64,000 nt of DNA from JAWPMV01 sp039819665 (GTDB lineage Bacteria; Bacteroidota; Bacteroidia; J057), in the NCBI GenBank assembly GCA_039819665.1, contig JBCBRM010000005.1, forward strand, positions 1-64,000, read 5' to 3'. The notes beneath the pieces were generated by a model. The model did no database searches, was not told the DNA's origin, and saw nothing but the letters and a program-made list of their open reading frames with translations. Of the stretch, positions 52,728-61,089 are shown piece by piece. A program made the translations under genes and the position numbers. Each line of letters starts with the position of its first letter. The first letter of the stretch is position 1.

Positions 52728-54218
52728 TTAAGCTGGAATAATGATCGATTGAACAGCTTGAGAACTAATGGCAATATCTGCAACTTTTCCCTGTAATTGT
52801 AAGCTAAACTTTCGTCTTTGCGTATCCTGATTCAAGACAACCACCACTATTGAATTATCTGGATTCCGTGCAGCGGTTACCATAAGTTCTGAATCCGGCG
52901 ATTGAAAGTCAATTTTTTTGGCTCCAGGGCGAATATATTTGCTAAAATGTGCGATGGTATAGTAGAGAGGGGTAAAGTAAACCTCATCCTGGTCCGGATC
53001 TACAATCACCGGAGCTACACACCAGTTTTTAAACCAATTGGGGCCACCTTGTCTATCCAGGACCATGTTCCAGTCCACCCAGCCATCAACCCAATTGTTC
53101 AAACAACCGATCATGTCTCTAGCATAGCGATAGACAGGAACGTATTTTGGATGGAGATGTTTGTCTTCTTCTCGAGCCCATTCCCATCCCCAGTCGGTGG
53201 CTTCTTTGGACCAGTACCAGGCATCGTCCTTCCATTTTGGAACTTCTGCATCAACACAAGCTTCTGATTGGATTAGGTGTTTGTCAGGAGCAGCCTCATG
53301 GGCAAATTGAAGATTGTCAGGGAACCAATCAAAAGTACTGGCATACCAGTGGACAGCTGTACCATCAAAATATTTTGCGGCAGCTTCGTCTTTATACATG
53401 GATGCTACCCATTCTTTCAACTCTTCCCCTCTGTTCTGGTCATAGCCCAATATTTTGATATCATGTCCATCTGCTTCCAATTTGGGACCGAGATGATTCT
53501 GGACAAAAGCAGTCATTTCTTCTGGTGTAAAATGCATACTTTCCCAGTTATTATCATTTCCTAATGGCTCATTTTCAACCGTAACCCCCCAAATGGGAAT
53601 TCCTTCTGCCTCATAGGCCTGAAGGTATTTGGAAAAGAAAAGTGCCCAGGTATCATAATATTCGGGCAGTAACTTACCGCCTCGCCAATCATTATTGTCT
53701 TTCATCCAGGGAGGAGCTGTCCACGGTGAAGACAAGATTTTAAAGCCATCCTTCGAGACTGCCATAGCTTCCTTAATCATAGGAATGATATCATCTCGAT
53801 CCTCATCTATAGAAAAATCTGCCAAAATTTTGTCCCCGGGAGTAGGTGCATAGGAATAATTACTCAAGGAAAAATCACAAGAATTAATATGAGTCCTTGT
53901 CAGAGAATATTTTGCTCCACTTTCTCCAAAATATGCTTCAATAATCTTCTTGCGATTCTCTTGCCCTAATCGATTTAAGAGGGAAGCGGAGGCTTCTGTA
54001 AAAGAACCTCCGAATCCTGTAATCGTTTGATATTCCTTTTCTGGAGAAAGAATTATCTGTATTCCCTTGCCTTCAGCCGAAAAATCTGAGATTTCGGTGA
54101 GCTTATTTCCACTTGCAGAAGTTTCAAAGACGCTTACTTCCAATTTTTCCTGTGAGTTACAAGCTGCACACATAAGCAAAACCCATAAACTGAGGGCGTA
54201 GTAATAGATCCTTTGCAT
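52728..54218 (-). CDS. GH30-family glycosidase lipoprotein (glucosylceramidase / beta-1,6-glucanase type)
   Basis: A 496-residue lipoprotein (lipobox M-C-A-A-C). GH30 landmarks are I-T-G-F-G-G-S-F-T-E-A-S, H-I-N-S-C-D-F-S, S-P-W-T-A-P-P-W-M-K-D-N, acid/base Glu217 (T-V-E-N-E-P-L) and nucleophile Glu319 (I-Q-S-E-A-C). A small C-terminal beta-sandwich ends the protein. Within GH30 the sequence is of the glucosylceramidase-like branch that includes beta-1,6- and beta-1,3-glucosidases. With GH16 next door, action on branched beta-glucan such as laminarin is the simplest reading. Outer-membrane anchored. Confidence 0.93.
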   Translation of the reverse strand: MQRIYYYALSLWVLLMCAACNSQEKLEVSVFETSASGNKLTEISDFSAEGKGIQIILSPEKEYQTITGFGGSFTEASASLLNRLGQENRKKIIEAYFGESGAKYSLTRTHINSCDFSLSNYSYAPTPGDKILADFSIDEDRDDIIPMIKEAMAVSKDGFKILSSPWTAPPWMKDNNDWRGGKLLPEYYDTWALFFSKYLQAYEAEGIPIWGVTVENEPLGNDNNWESMHFTPEEMTAFVQNHLGPKLEADGHDIKILGYDQNRGEELKEWVASMYKDEAAAKYFDGTAVHWYASTFDWFPDNLQFAHEAAPDKHLIQSEACVDAEVPKWKDDAWYWSKEATDWGWEWAREEDKHLHPKYVPVYRYARDMIGCLNNWVDGWVDWNMVLDRQGGPNWFKNWCVAPVIVDPDQDEVYFTPLYYTIAHFSKYIRPGAKKIDFQSPDSELMVTAARNPDNSIVVVVLNQDTQRRKFSLQLQGKVADIAISSQAVQSIIIPA

Positions 54219-54248
54219 TATTTTTTTCTTAAAGGAATGAATGGGTGA

Positions 54249-55094
54249 TTAGCTTGCTCTCTCTTCATACACCCGTACATAATCTACCAACATCGTCTGT
54301 GGGAAAGGCGTATCAGCTGTAGGAAAGCCTACATAATTACCTCCAACAGCCACATTCAGGATGATAAAGAAAGGATGATCGTATACCCATTCTCCAGGAA
54401 GATCTTCGGGTGTTAATTCAAGGTATAAATTATCATCTACGAAATAGTGAATGAAATTTTCACCCCATTCTATAGCAAAGATGTGAAATTCATTGTCAAA
54501 GCGATCATTTTGAAAGGCAAAGCTTTTGGTAACAGCAGCTCCCCCGGAATATCCAGGACCATGTACGGAGCCATGGATAACGTTGGGTTCCTGCCCCCTA
54601 TATTCCATCACATCGATTTCTCCACACTGAGGCCATCCTACTGCGTCTATATCTGCTCCCAGAAGCCAAAAAGCTGGCCAAATACCAGGTCCCCAGGGCA
54701 TTTTGATTCGGGCTTCGAAGCGACCATAGGCTTGTTCGAATAGTCCCTGAGTTGTGATTCTGGCTGAGGTAAATGCAGATCCTGCAAAGGATTCTCTTCT
54801 GGCAACGATTGCCAGATTTCCATTTCCATCAGTAGAAACATTCTCAGGGCGGTCTGTATCAAATTCCAATTGCTGGTTCCCCCAGTCGGTGCCAATATCA
54901 TATTTCCATTTGGTAGCATCGGGAGATTCACCTGCGGCTCCTTCGAAATTATCTTCCCAGACCAGTTGCCAGTCGCGTTCTTTAATCAAGCTGTCTTCTT
55001 CGCAGGAAATAAATGCTGCGGAGACAAAGAGGAGGCATAAGGCTTTTGTAAAGAAAAGTCTTATGCTGTTTATGTTTTTGAATTGGATATTCAT
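54249..55094 (-). CDS. GH16-family endo-beta-glucanase lipoprotein (laminarinase-like)
   Basis: A 281-residue single-domain lipoprotein (lipobox F-I-S-C, Cys31). The active-site motif is E159-I-D161-V-M-E164-Y, the beta-bulge E-x-D-x-x-E type typical of laminarinases. Substrate-cleft residues W-P-A-F-W-L-L and H-G-S-V-H-G-P-G-Y are present. It should cut internal beta-1,3 (or mixed-linkage) glucan bonds at the cell surface, feeding the GH30 and clan GH-A enzymes of the cluster. It is 30 bp upstream of the GH30 gene and 21 bp downstream of the binding-module lipoprotein, same strand. Confidence 0.95.
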   Translation of the reverse strand: MNIQFKNINSIRLFFTKALCLLFVSAAFISCEEDSLIKERDWQLVWEDNFEGAAGESPDATKWKYDIGTDWGNQQLEFDTDRPENVSTDGNGNLAIVARRESFAGSAFTSARITTQGLFEQAYGRFEARIKMPWGPGIWPAFWLLGADIDAVGWPQCGEIDVMEYRGQEPNVIHGSVHGPGYSGGAAVTKSFAFQNDRFDNEFHIFAIEWGENFIHYFVDDNLYLELTPEDLPGEWVYDHPFFIILNVAVGGNYVGFPTADTPFPQTMLVDYVRVYEERAS

Positions 55095-55115
55095 TGTTTT
55101 TAGGAGTTTGAGATA

Positions 55116-57605
55116 CTACTTATGGAAGTACATATTGTCCACATAGACGGTCGCTCCTCCGGTAGGTTCGGCAACCAGAATGTACTGCGCCATATTGGCT
55201 TGTGTGGTCAGACCCGTGAAATCGCTAAGTGGGATGTCATAACTTATCCAGGAACCTTGCGCAGGTGCAGTAAATGTAATCTCATGTTCTACATCATCTC
55301 CCCCCTCAAAGGCACCATCTGCTCCAAAGTCTACCAGTTTAATTTTGAATACGGTAAAATCAGATGACCATACGTCAATGTGGAAATGAGTCATGTTCGT
55401 AGCATCAACCGTATTGGCTACTGTTTCGATACCTACAAAATTAAGGCTAGAGTATTTCTTGGTAGGATTGCCGTCCACTGTAACATCTTCGAAGTTAGCT
55501 TCAGACCAATCTGTTCTCCAGGTATCAACTGTTACATCTGTATAAACGTCGCTAAAGAGGGAGATTACATCTGCTTCTGGTAGAGTAGGAGCGGATGCTG
55601 CCATGGTAGGATCGGATGGGTTTCCACCCCCTCCTCCTCCGCCGCCACCAGAGCCGCTGTAGAAGTATACATTATCTACGTAAACCGTATTCGGATCACC
55701 TGCAATGATTAATTGAGCCAAAGCTTCTTTGGTAGTTAAGCCAGTAAAATCAGAAAGCGGAACATCTATACTCACCCAGTTTTGACTTGATAGACCGGAA
55801 TTGGCATCCAGGATAATCTCATGTTCTGTATCGTCTCCTCCATCGAATGTTCCGTCAGGACCGAAATCCACCAGTTTAATTTTAAATATTGCAGGCGCTC
55901 CTGTTGGATCTGCTGTCCAGATATTCATATGGAAACGCTCCATAGTTGAAATATCCAGTGGCTGTGAAGTGAATTCTACGCCAGCAAATGTAAGATTTGT
56001 GTAAAGCTTGGCATCATCCCCCATTAGCTGTACATCTGCTACATCTGCCTGATCCCAATCTGCGGACCAGGTGTCAATGGTTGTTGCATCATTGTAGGCA
56101 TTGCTGTAAAGGGAAATTACATTATTGGCGTCTACAGTAGGAGTGGGGGCTGCCGATGCAGGCTGAGTGGCACCGCCACCTCCGCCACCACCACCGGAAG
56201 TTCCGTCATCGTAGAAATACACATTGTCTACAAATAGGTTAGGAAGATCTCCTGATAACACTAGCTGAGCTAAGTTCCCTCTCCTTGTGAGGCCAGAGAA
56301 ACTAGACAAAGGTACATCAATGCTTACCCAGGATTCTGTCACTAGCTCAGGACTGGTGATAGATATTTCATGGGAAGAATCATCTCCGCCGCCGAAGTTG
56401 CCATCAGGACCGAAATCAACCAATAATACTTTGAAGGATGCGGGAGGAGCAGTAGGATCTGGTGTCCAGATATCGATATGGAAATGGGTCATATCTGACG
56501 CATCGATTTGTTCTGCTTCGGTCAAAATTCCTACAAAGTTCAATTGCTTGTAGCGCTTTACATCATCCCCTGCTACCTGAATATCTTCTACCAAAGCAGT
56601 AGAAAATTCCCAGAAGGGATTCCAGGTATCTACCACTACATCATCATATGCATTACTGAACATGGAAATCACATTGTTCGGATCTACTGTGGGAGTAGGT
56701 GCAGCACTAGCAGGACGAATGGCTTCTCCTGAAGAATTTATTGACATAGAACCCGCTGCGTCCACTCCTGCAAGTTTCGCGGTTACTACCGTTTCACCCG
56801 CATCCAGTACAGAAATCGATCCCGTTTCATCTATGGTTGCAACAGAAGTATTGGACAAAGAGAAGTCAAAATAAGCAGGCGCTATATCTATCGTTTGATC
56901 GATGCCTGTTGGTAAGTTGACGGTGTAGGTATTTCCACCAACCTTAAGTTGATCACCTGTTTCTGCTAAAATCACCTGATCCTGTCCAGCTAAAATAGAG
57001 GCTCTCGGATTTCCAAGAGTTCCCAATTTTTCAAATTGTACCTCATCCAGCCAAAAAGTATAGCCCTTTTCATCTTCGGGTGCTTCTGAATAGTATAGCA
57101 TCCCGACCTCTTGTACAAGCCTATCTGGATTCGGGATTGGGATGATATATTTTTTCCAATTGGTATTAACCGCTACTCCTGATATAGAGGCCTGGTATGT
57201 TGCCTCTCCTCTGTTTCCAAAGCCAATTAAGTCTATGTTTGCAGATTTTGACGCTCTCGCCCAGAAAGTCAGTGCATCATACTCTGAGAGATCGCGACCT
57301 CCGGATACAAAGAAGCTTCCTCCTGCATATCCCCCTTTCGGATCATTTAAATCTGGAACAGAAAACCTCATAGAAGCTTGCCCATCGTATTTGACTTCTG
57401 TATCTACTTCAAAAGCGAAAACATTTGAGCCTCCAAAGGCAGCATATTGCAATCCCGCACTAAATCCATCAATAAAAACTTCTGGGGTTGTCGGGAAACT
57501 GGCAGGTTTTAATTCATCTAATTCTCTGGCACAACCTGTAAGCAGGAGAAAGCTTAGGGCGGCAATCCACCCCAGGGAGTAGTTGTATTTTCTATTAAAT
57601 ATCAT
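55116..57605 (-). CDS. Surface glycan-binding lipoprotein with three tandem modules on polyglycine linkers
   Basis: An 829-residue lipoprotein (L-L-L-T-G-C, Cys25). Domain 1 (about 40-195) looks like a jelly-roll carbohydrate-binding module (D-G-Q-A-S-M-R-F-S-V; F-W-L-D-E-V-Q-F). A Big2-like Ig fold follows (about 200-292). Then come three homologous modules at residues 298-466, 482-650 and 669-829, each opening with A-S-A-(A)-P-T and closing V-D-N-x-Y-F. They are joined by runs of eight and nine glycines. Each repeats F-K-x-x-L-V-D-F-G-x-D-G, an acidic loop that could bind calcium. The product likely captures glucan at the surface, a role usually filled by SusD and SGBP proteins, which are missing here. 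Confidence 0.88.
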   Translation of the reverse strand: MIFNRKYNYSLGWIAALSFLLLTGCARELDELKPASFPTTPEVFIDGFSAGLQYAAFGGSNVFAFEVDTEVKYDGQASMRFSVPDLNDPKGGYAGGSFFVSGGRDLSEYDALTFWARASKSANIDLIGFGNRGEATYQASISGVAVNTNWKKYIIPIPNPDRLVQEVGMLYYSEAPEDEKGYTFWLDEVQFEKLGTLGNPRASILAGQDQVILAETGDQLKVGGNTYTVNLPTGIDQTIDIAPAYFDFSLSNTSVATIDETGSISVLDAGETVVTAKLAGVDAAGSMSINSSGEAIRPASAAPTPTVDPNNVISMFSNAYDDVVVDTWNPFWEFSTALVEDIQVAGDDVKRYKQLNFVGILTEAEQIDASDMTHFHIDIWTPDPTAPPASFKVLLVDFGPDGNFGGGDDSSHEISITSPELVTESWVSIDVPLSSFSGLTRRGNLAQLVLSGDLPNLFVDNVYFYDDGTSGGGGGGGGATQPASAAPTPTVDANNVISLYSNAYNDATTIDTWSADWDQADVADVQLMGDDAKLYTNLTFAGVEFTSQPLDISTMERFHMNIWTADPTGAPAIFKIKLVDFGPDGTFDGGDDTEHEIILDANSGLSSQNWVSIDVPLSDFTGLTTKEALAQLIIAGDPNTVYVDNVYFYSGSGGGGGGGGGNPSDPTMAASAPTLPEADVISLFSDVYTDVTVDTWRTDWSEANFEDVTVDGNPTKKYSSLNFVGIETVANTVDATNMTHFHIDVWSSDFTVFKIKLVDFGADGAFEGGDDVEHEITFTAPAQGSWISYDIPLSDFTGLTTQANMAQYILVAEPTGGATVYVDNMYFHK
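55119..55601 (-). repeat. Binding-module repeat 3
   Basis: Encodes residues 669-829 of the surface lipoprotein. It aligns with the modules at 55656-56162 and 56208-56714. This one lacks the D-P-T-(A/G)-(P/A)-P insert in the middle loop that the other two share, so it is the most divergent copy. Confidence 0.75.
55656..56162 (-). repeat. Binding-module repeat 2
   Basis: Encodes residues 482-650. It is closest to repeat 1 (shared P-A-S-A-A-P-T-P-T-V-D, W-T-(P/A)-D-P-T, V-S-I-D-V-P-L-S). It is bounded on both sides by polyglycine-coding tracts. Confidence 0.75.
56208..56714 (-). repeat. Binding-module repeat 1
   Basis: Encodes residues 298-466, directly after the Big2-like domain. The copies are similar enough at DNA level for recombination to change module number. 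Confidence 0.75.
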
Positions 57606-57626
57606 CTTCTTTTGATTAATAATAGT

Positions 57627-60600
57627 CTAATTGCTGATATCGAAGATTATATAGGTTTGGATTTCCCACTCGGTTCCGTTGTCGAAACCAGGAGCTGTAG
57701 GATCACAGAGGAATTCGCCACTAGCGTCGAGGACTGTGGTCGGACAATAACGTGGAGAGAATTCATCCAGTGAGCGCCAGGTATACCGAACACCTATACG
57801 TGTATTGGGTAAGTCAAACCAGCCGGGCTTAGCAACATGGAATGACAAGTCTGCAACTGCCTGGACAGGGTAAGTCAAGTTGAAATCGCGGTGGTAGTCA
57901 AAAGGCCCCCAGTCATTTATTTTCAGCATAGAGGTAAATTTGACTTTTTTGCGAATCAATCTCAGGTCAGCACCAAAACGCTCGATCAATCTAGGATCGC
58001 TACCATTGGCCTGTGCATTTCCTCCGTACATATTGAGGATAAAGCCAAATTCAGGATTGAATTTAGAAACCAGACGGGCATGAGCTTCCCACAAATCCTG
58101 AGCAGGCGCCGATCCTGGGAAGGCAAACAAGGTTCTACCATCCCGGCCGATACCAACACCCGCATCCTGAATAGTTGGAAGGTGGCGGTAAACGAATCCT
58201 GCACTGATTGCAAGAGGAGCATCTTCTACGAAATCATTGTCCCAGTCGTACATCCAGGTACCGGGAGTCGGGTCATAGGTGAAAAGAATTTCACCTGCAA
58301 CGGTTTCTCTGTTTGATCTTACTGAGAAGGGATCATCCAGAATGTTTCTAGGTCTTCCAGGAGCGGGGCCACCAAATGGCACTGGACCAACAATAGGTCT
58401 TTGCCATAAGAAATTTGGGGCTATTTGTAAATCTCCGAGAAGATAGGTGAAACCTGTAAGGAAATTGTATTGGTTTCCACTGCCACTATCTTTAAGTCTC
58501 CAACCGGTAAATGTTCGCGTATAATCTGCGCCACCACCAGCAACCAATCCCATAGCAGCACCTTGTGCATACCAGTTTATGGGACCCGATGACAAGCTGA
58601 TTTTTGCTTTGCCTCCCCAGGTATCTTCCGCACGAACCTCATCTTCCAGTACTCGCTTATTTCCTTCTGCTTCATCATATACCTGGAAGGGACGACCAAT
58701 CAGAGGCTGACCTCCCCAAATACCTCCAAGCTCAATGTCTAAAGGTCCTATTTCTTTTTCAATATGTAGCGTAGCTCTACGGGTTTGTGGTACAGGCACT
58801 GCGAAAGAACTTTCGGAAGGTGCTGCACGGTCGATATCTTCATGAAAGATACCTGTTATACCAAAACCTCCAATTTCTTTAGAGTATTTCACCAGGACTG
58901 CCGGGTTAGCAGCCCACCAAAGTTCCGGCCCAAATGCAGCCTTTAATCCATGTAGTGATTTTTTCCCTTCAAACTCAAATCCGAATGGGGCATTACCATT
59001 ATAGATGTCTATGTTAGGACCATAATTCGCTTCAGGATATAAACCAAAGAAATCTCCTTCATACCCCCAGTGATAATGGCCCGTTCTATAAAAACCATTG
59101 ATATCAAACATTTTTTCCTTCCAGGAGAAATTTGCCTGGTAAACAGCCACTCTATTTAGCGAGTTTAAGGCTAAGTCTCCACGATTTGTATTGACAGTCC
59201 GTGTTCTACCTCTATTTTCATAGAAAATTTCATTGATGGGATTTTCAGCAATATTTCCAAGTGCGTTCAAGCTTACGTTGAAACGAACGTTATTGGTAGG
59301 ATTGGCTTCAACATCCACAAAGAATGACTGCATATGGTCAAATCCCAATTCGTCTGGATAACGTAAGACCGAAGGATCTGGAGCATCAGGAGTTTCGATA
59401 AGACTCCCACCTGTTGAAAAGGTCTTCAACTCAGCTCTTAATCCGGAAATCCTTACTTTCTTGGTTGATTCAGATCTCAAGGCCGCTTGATCTCCTCTGG
59501 CAAGCAAAACCGCCTCCATGAGACCAATATTTGCAAAATGCTCTCTAACTGTCTCTGCTGAAACACCATTCGCATAAGGATTTAATTGATGGGCTTGCTT
59601 GAGTGCGTAATACGAAGCTCTGGGATAAAGCTGGTAAATGCCTCGTTCATTGGTGGGGCCTTTTGCACAAATACCAAACCATTCCTCATTCATGTTGTTT
59701 TCTTCGCCTATGAGATCGCGTTTGTAACCACCTGCTGACCAGGTAGCATCGTTGTCATGAACATCCAGATTTTTGGTTTGTCCAATTTTCCACCAGCCAT
59801 CGCTAAACTGGAAAGTAAATCCTCCCAGAGAGTTTTTCGCACCACCTATACCTGCAGCATTTCCATAAATCTCTTTCCAGTTATTCACCATGTAAAAAGC
59901 CTGAGACTCCTGGTCCTCCGCATTGTTGATCGCGTTGAAGGCATCAGCTCCAAACTCGGTAAACATGATAGGCTTGTTAAATTCATTCTTAACCCTTTGA
60001 AACGCATCACCGAAAGACTCTCCCCGATACATATTTACCCCAAATATGTCTACATCTTTACATTCCTCTACCACCAGCTCCATAAAAAGAAGATCGCCAT
60101 TACACATAGCGACAGGATGAGAATTGTCAATTCCTTTCATTTCTACAGCTGCTTCATTGAATAGCTTGTACATGGCTCGGGCGCGTATAGTAGATTTTCT
60201 ATCCTCGATAGGAATATCTTCTGTTTCCGCACCTCCCCAGAACAAACCGTAGTTATTTTCATTACCCAGAAGGTAAAGCAACAATCCCGGTGTATTCTTG
60301 TATTGTTCCGCTAAGGCTTTTGTCTCAGCTATTAATAACTTCTTGGTTCTGGGGTCTGAATATTCTGTATTAGCTACCCATTCGCCATCCAGGGTTAATC
60401 CATACCTACCAAAGGAATGGTTGAGCATGGTATAGATGCCGTATTTTTCGTAGATATAGGTAATCCATTTAGGTTGAACACCCGTATACTGCCGAATCAC
60501 ATTTACGCCCATATTTTTTAATAAGGACATTTCCGTATCCAGGGCAGCCCGAATGACATCATCGGGTTGCTTCCATAGGCTATATGAAAAGTTGGTACCA

Positions 60601-60761
60601 ATTGGAAAATAATCCCAATTCATACCATTAATCATAAAGTCCTCACCATTAACTATCAGCTTGATTCCATCATTGCTGTAGTCGACCTTGACTTTATCAG
60701 CCTGGGCCGTAGCCGAAAAGACGGATAAGAGTAGAAGGAGCAGTAGAGTCGTATTTTTCAT
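57627..60761 (-). CDS. Clan GH-A glycosidase (GH2 TIM-barrel-like) fused to an outer-membrane beta-barrel-like region
   Basis: A 1044-residue exported protein (signal to about residue 20, A-T-A-Q). Residues 25-400 form a TIM-barrel glycosidase: I-V-N-G-E-D-F-M-I-N-G-M-N-W, M-G-V-N-V-I-R-Q-Y, acid/base Glu168 (L-L-G-N-E-N-N-Y) and nucleophile Glu269 (F-T-E-F-G-A-D-A). The N-terminal sandwich domains of full GH2 enzymes are absent. Residues about 480-1044 are alternating amphipathic strands rich in Tyr, Trp and Phe with polar loops, ending E-I-Q-T-Y-I-I-F-D-I-S-N. That looks like an outer-membrane barrel of roughly 18-22 strands. First gene of the minus-strand glucan cluster, 21 bp before the binding lipoprotein. 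The barrel assignment is from pattern only. Confidence 0.78.
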   Translation of the reverse strand: MKNTTLLLLLLLSVFSATAQADKVKVDYSNDGIKLIVNGEDFMINGMNWDYFPIGTNFSYSLWKQPDDVIRAALDTEMSLLKNMGVNVIRQYTGVQPKWITYIYEKYGIYTMLNHSFGRYGLTLDGEWVANTEYSDPRTKKLLIAETKALAEQYKNTPGLLLYLLGNENNYGLFWGGAETEDIPIEDRKSTIRARAMYKLFNEAAVEMKGIDNSHPVAMCNGDLLFMELVVEECKDVDIFGVNMYRGESFGDAFQRVKNEFNKPIMFTEFGADAFNAINNAEDQESQAFYMVNNWKEIYGNAAGIGGAKNSLGGFTFQFSDGWWKIGQTKNLDVHDNDATWSAGGYKRDLIGEENNMNEEWFGICAKGPTNERGIYQLYPRASYYALKQAHQLNPYANGVSAETVREHFANIGLMEAVLLARGDQAALRSESTKKVRISGLRAELKTFSTGGSLIETPDAPDPSVLRYPDELGFDHMQSFFVDVEANPTNNVRFNVSLNALGNIAENPINEIFYENRGRTRTVNTNRGDLALNSLNRVAVYQANFSWKEKMFDINGFYRTGHYHWGYEGDFFGLYPEANYGPNIDIYNGNAPFGFEFEGKKSLHGLKAAFGPELWWAANPAVLVKYSKEIGGFGITGIFHEDIDRAAPSESSFAVPVPQTRRATLHIEKEIGPLDIELGGIWGGQPLIGRPFQVYDEAEGNKRVLEDEVRAEDTWGGKAKISLSSGPINWYAQGAAMGLVAGGGADYTRTFTGWRLKDSGSGNQYNFLTGFTYLLGDLQIAPNFLWQRPIVGPVPFGGPAPGRPRNILDDPFSVRSNRETVAGEILFTYDPTPGTWMYDWDNDFVEDAPLAISAGFVYRHLPTIQDAGVGIGRDGRTLFAFPGSAPAQDLWEAHARLVSKFNPEFGFILNMYGGNAQANGSDPRLIERFGADLRLIRKKVKFTSMLKINDWGPFDYHRDFNLTYPVQAVADLSFHVAKPGWFDLPNTRIGVRYTWRSLDEFSPRYCPTTVLDASGEFLCDPTAPGFDNGTEWEIQTYIIFDISN

Positions 60762-61089
60762 TTTACCACTATTAATTCACGAGTAATGAAATTGAAGTCT
60801 GCGTCGCCAAAATTGGTGCAAGTAGTATTGACACAGGTAGGCATTTAGAGATGTCGGGAACATCTTTAGCGTGTATCCTTTTTTCCTAAACCCAACCTCT
60901 CAAAAAGGGGGGCGCATCACTATCAAACCTATACATCCATTTAGTTAATGCAAAAAAAACGACCTCAACAATTCTTTCTATCCTTATTTCAATCGCTACT
61001 ACAAAAACTTTCTCAAAACATCTTAACTTATTGACTGTTAATTATATTGGTATACTACATTATTGCTCATGTATTGCTTTTTAAAAAAT
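60762..61089. promoter_or_regulatory. Divergent control region of the glucan cluster and its regulator
   Basis: The 328 bp between the first cluster gene (minus) and the propeller regulator (plus) hold no gene. Given the divergent layout the region should contain both promoters and the regulator's binding site. I cannot identify a specific operator by eye. Confidence 0.5.
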
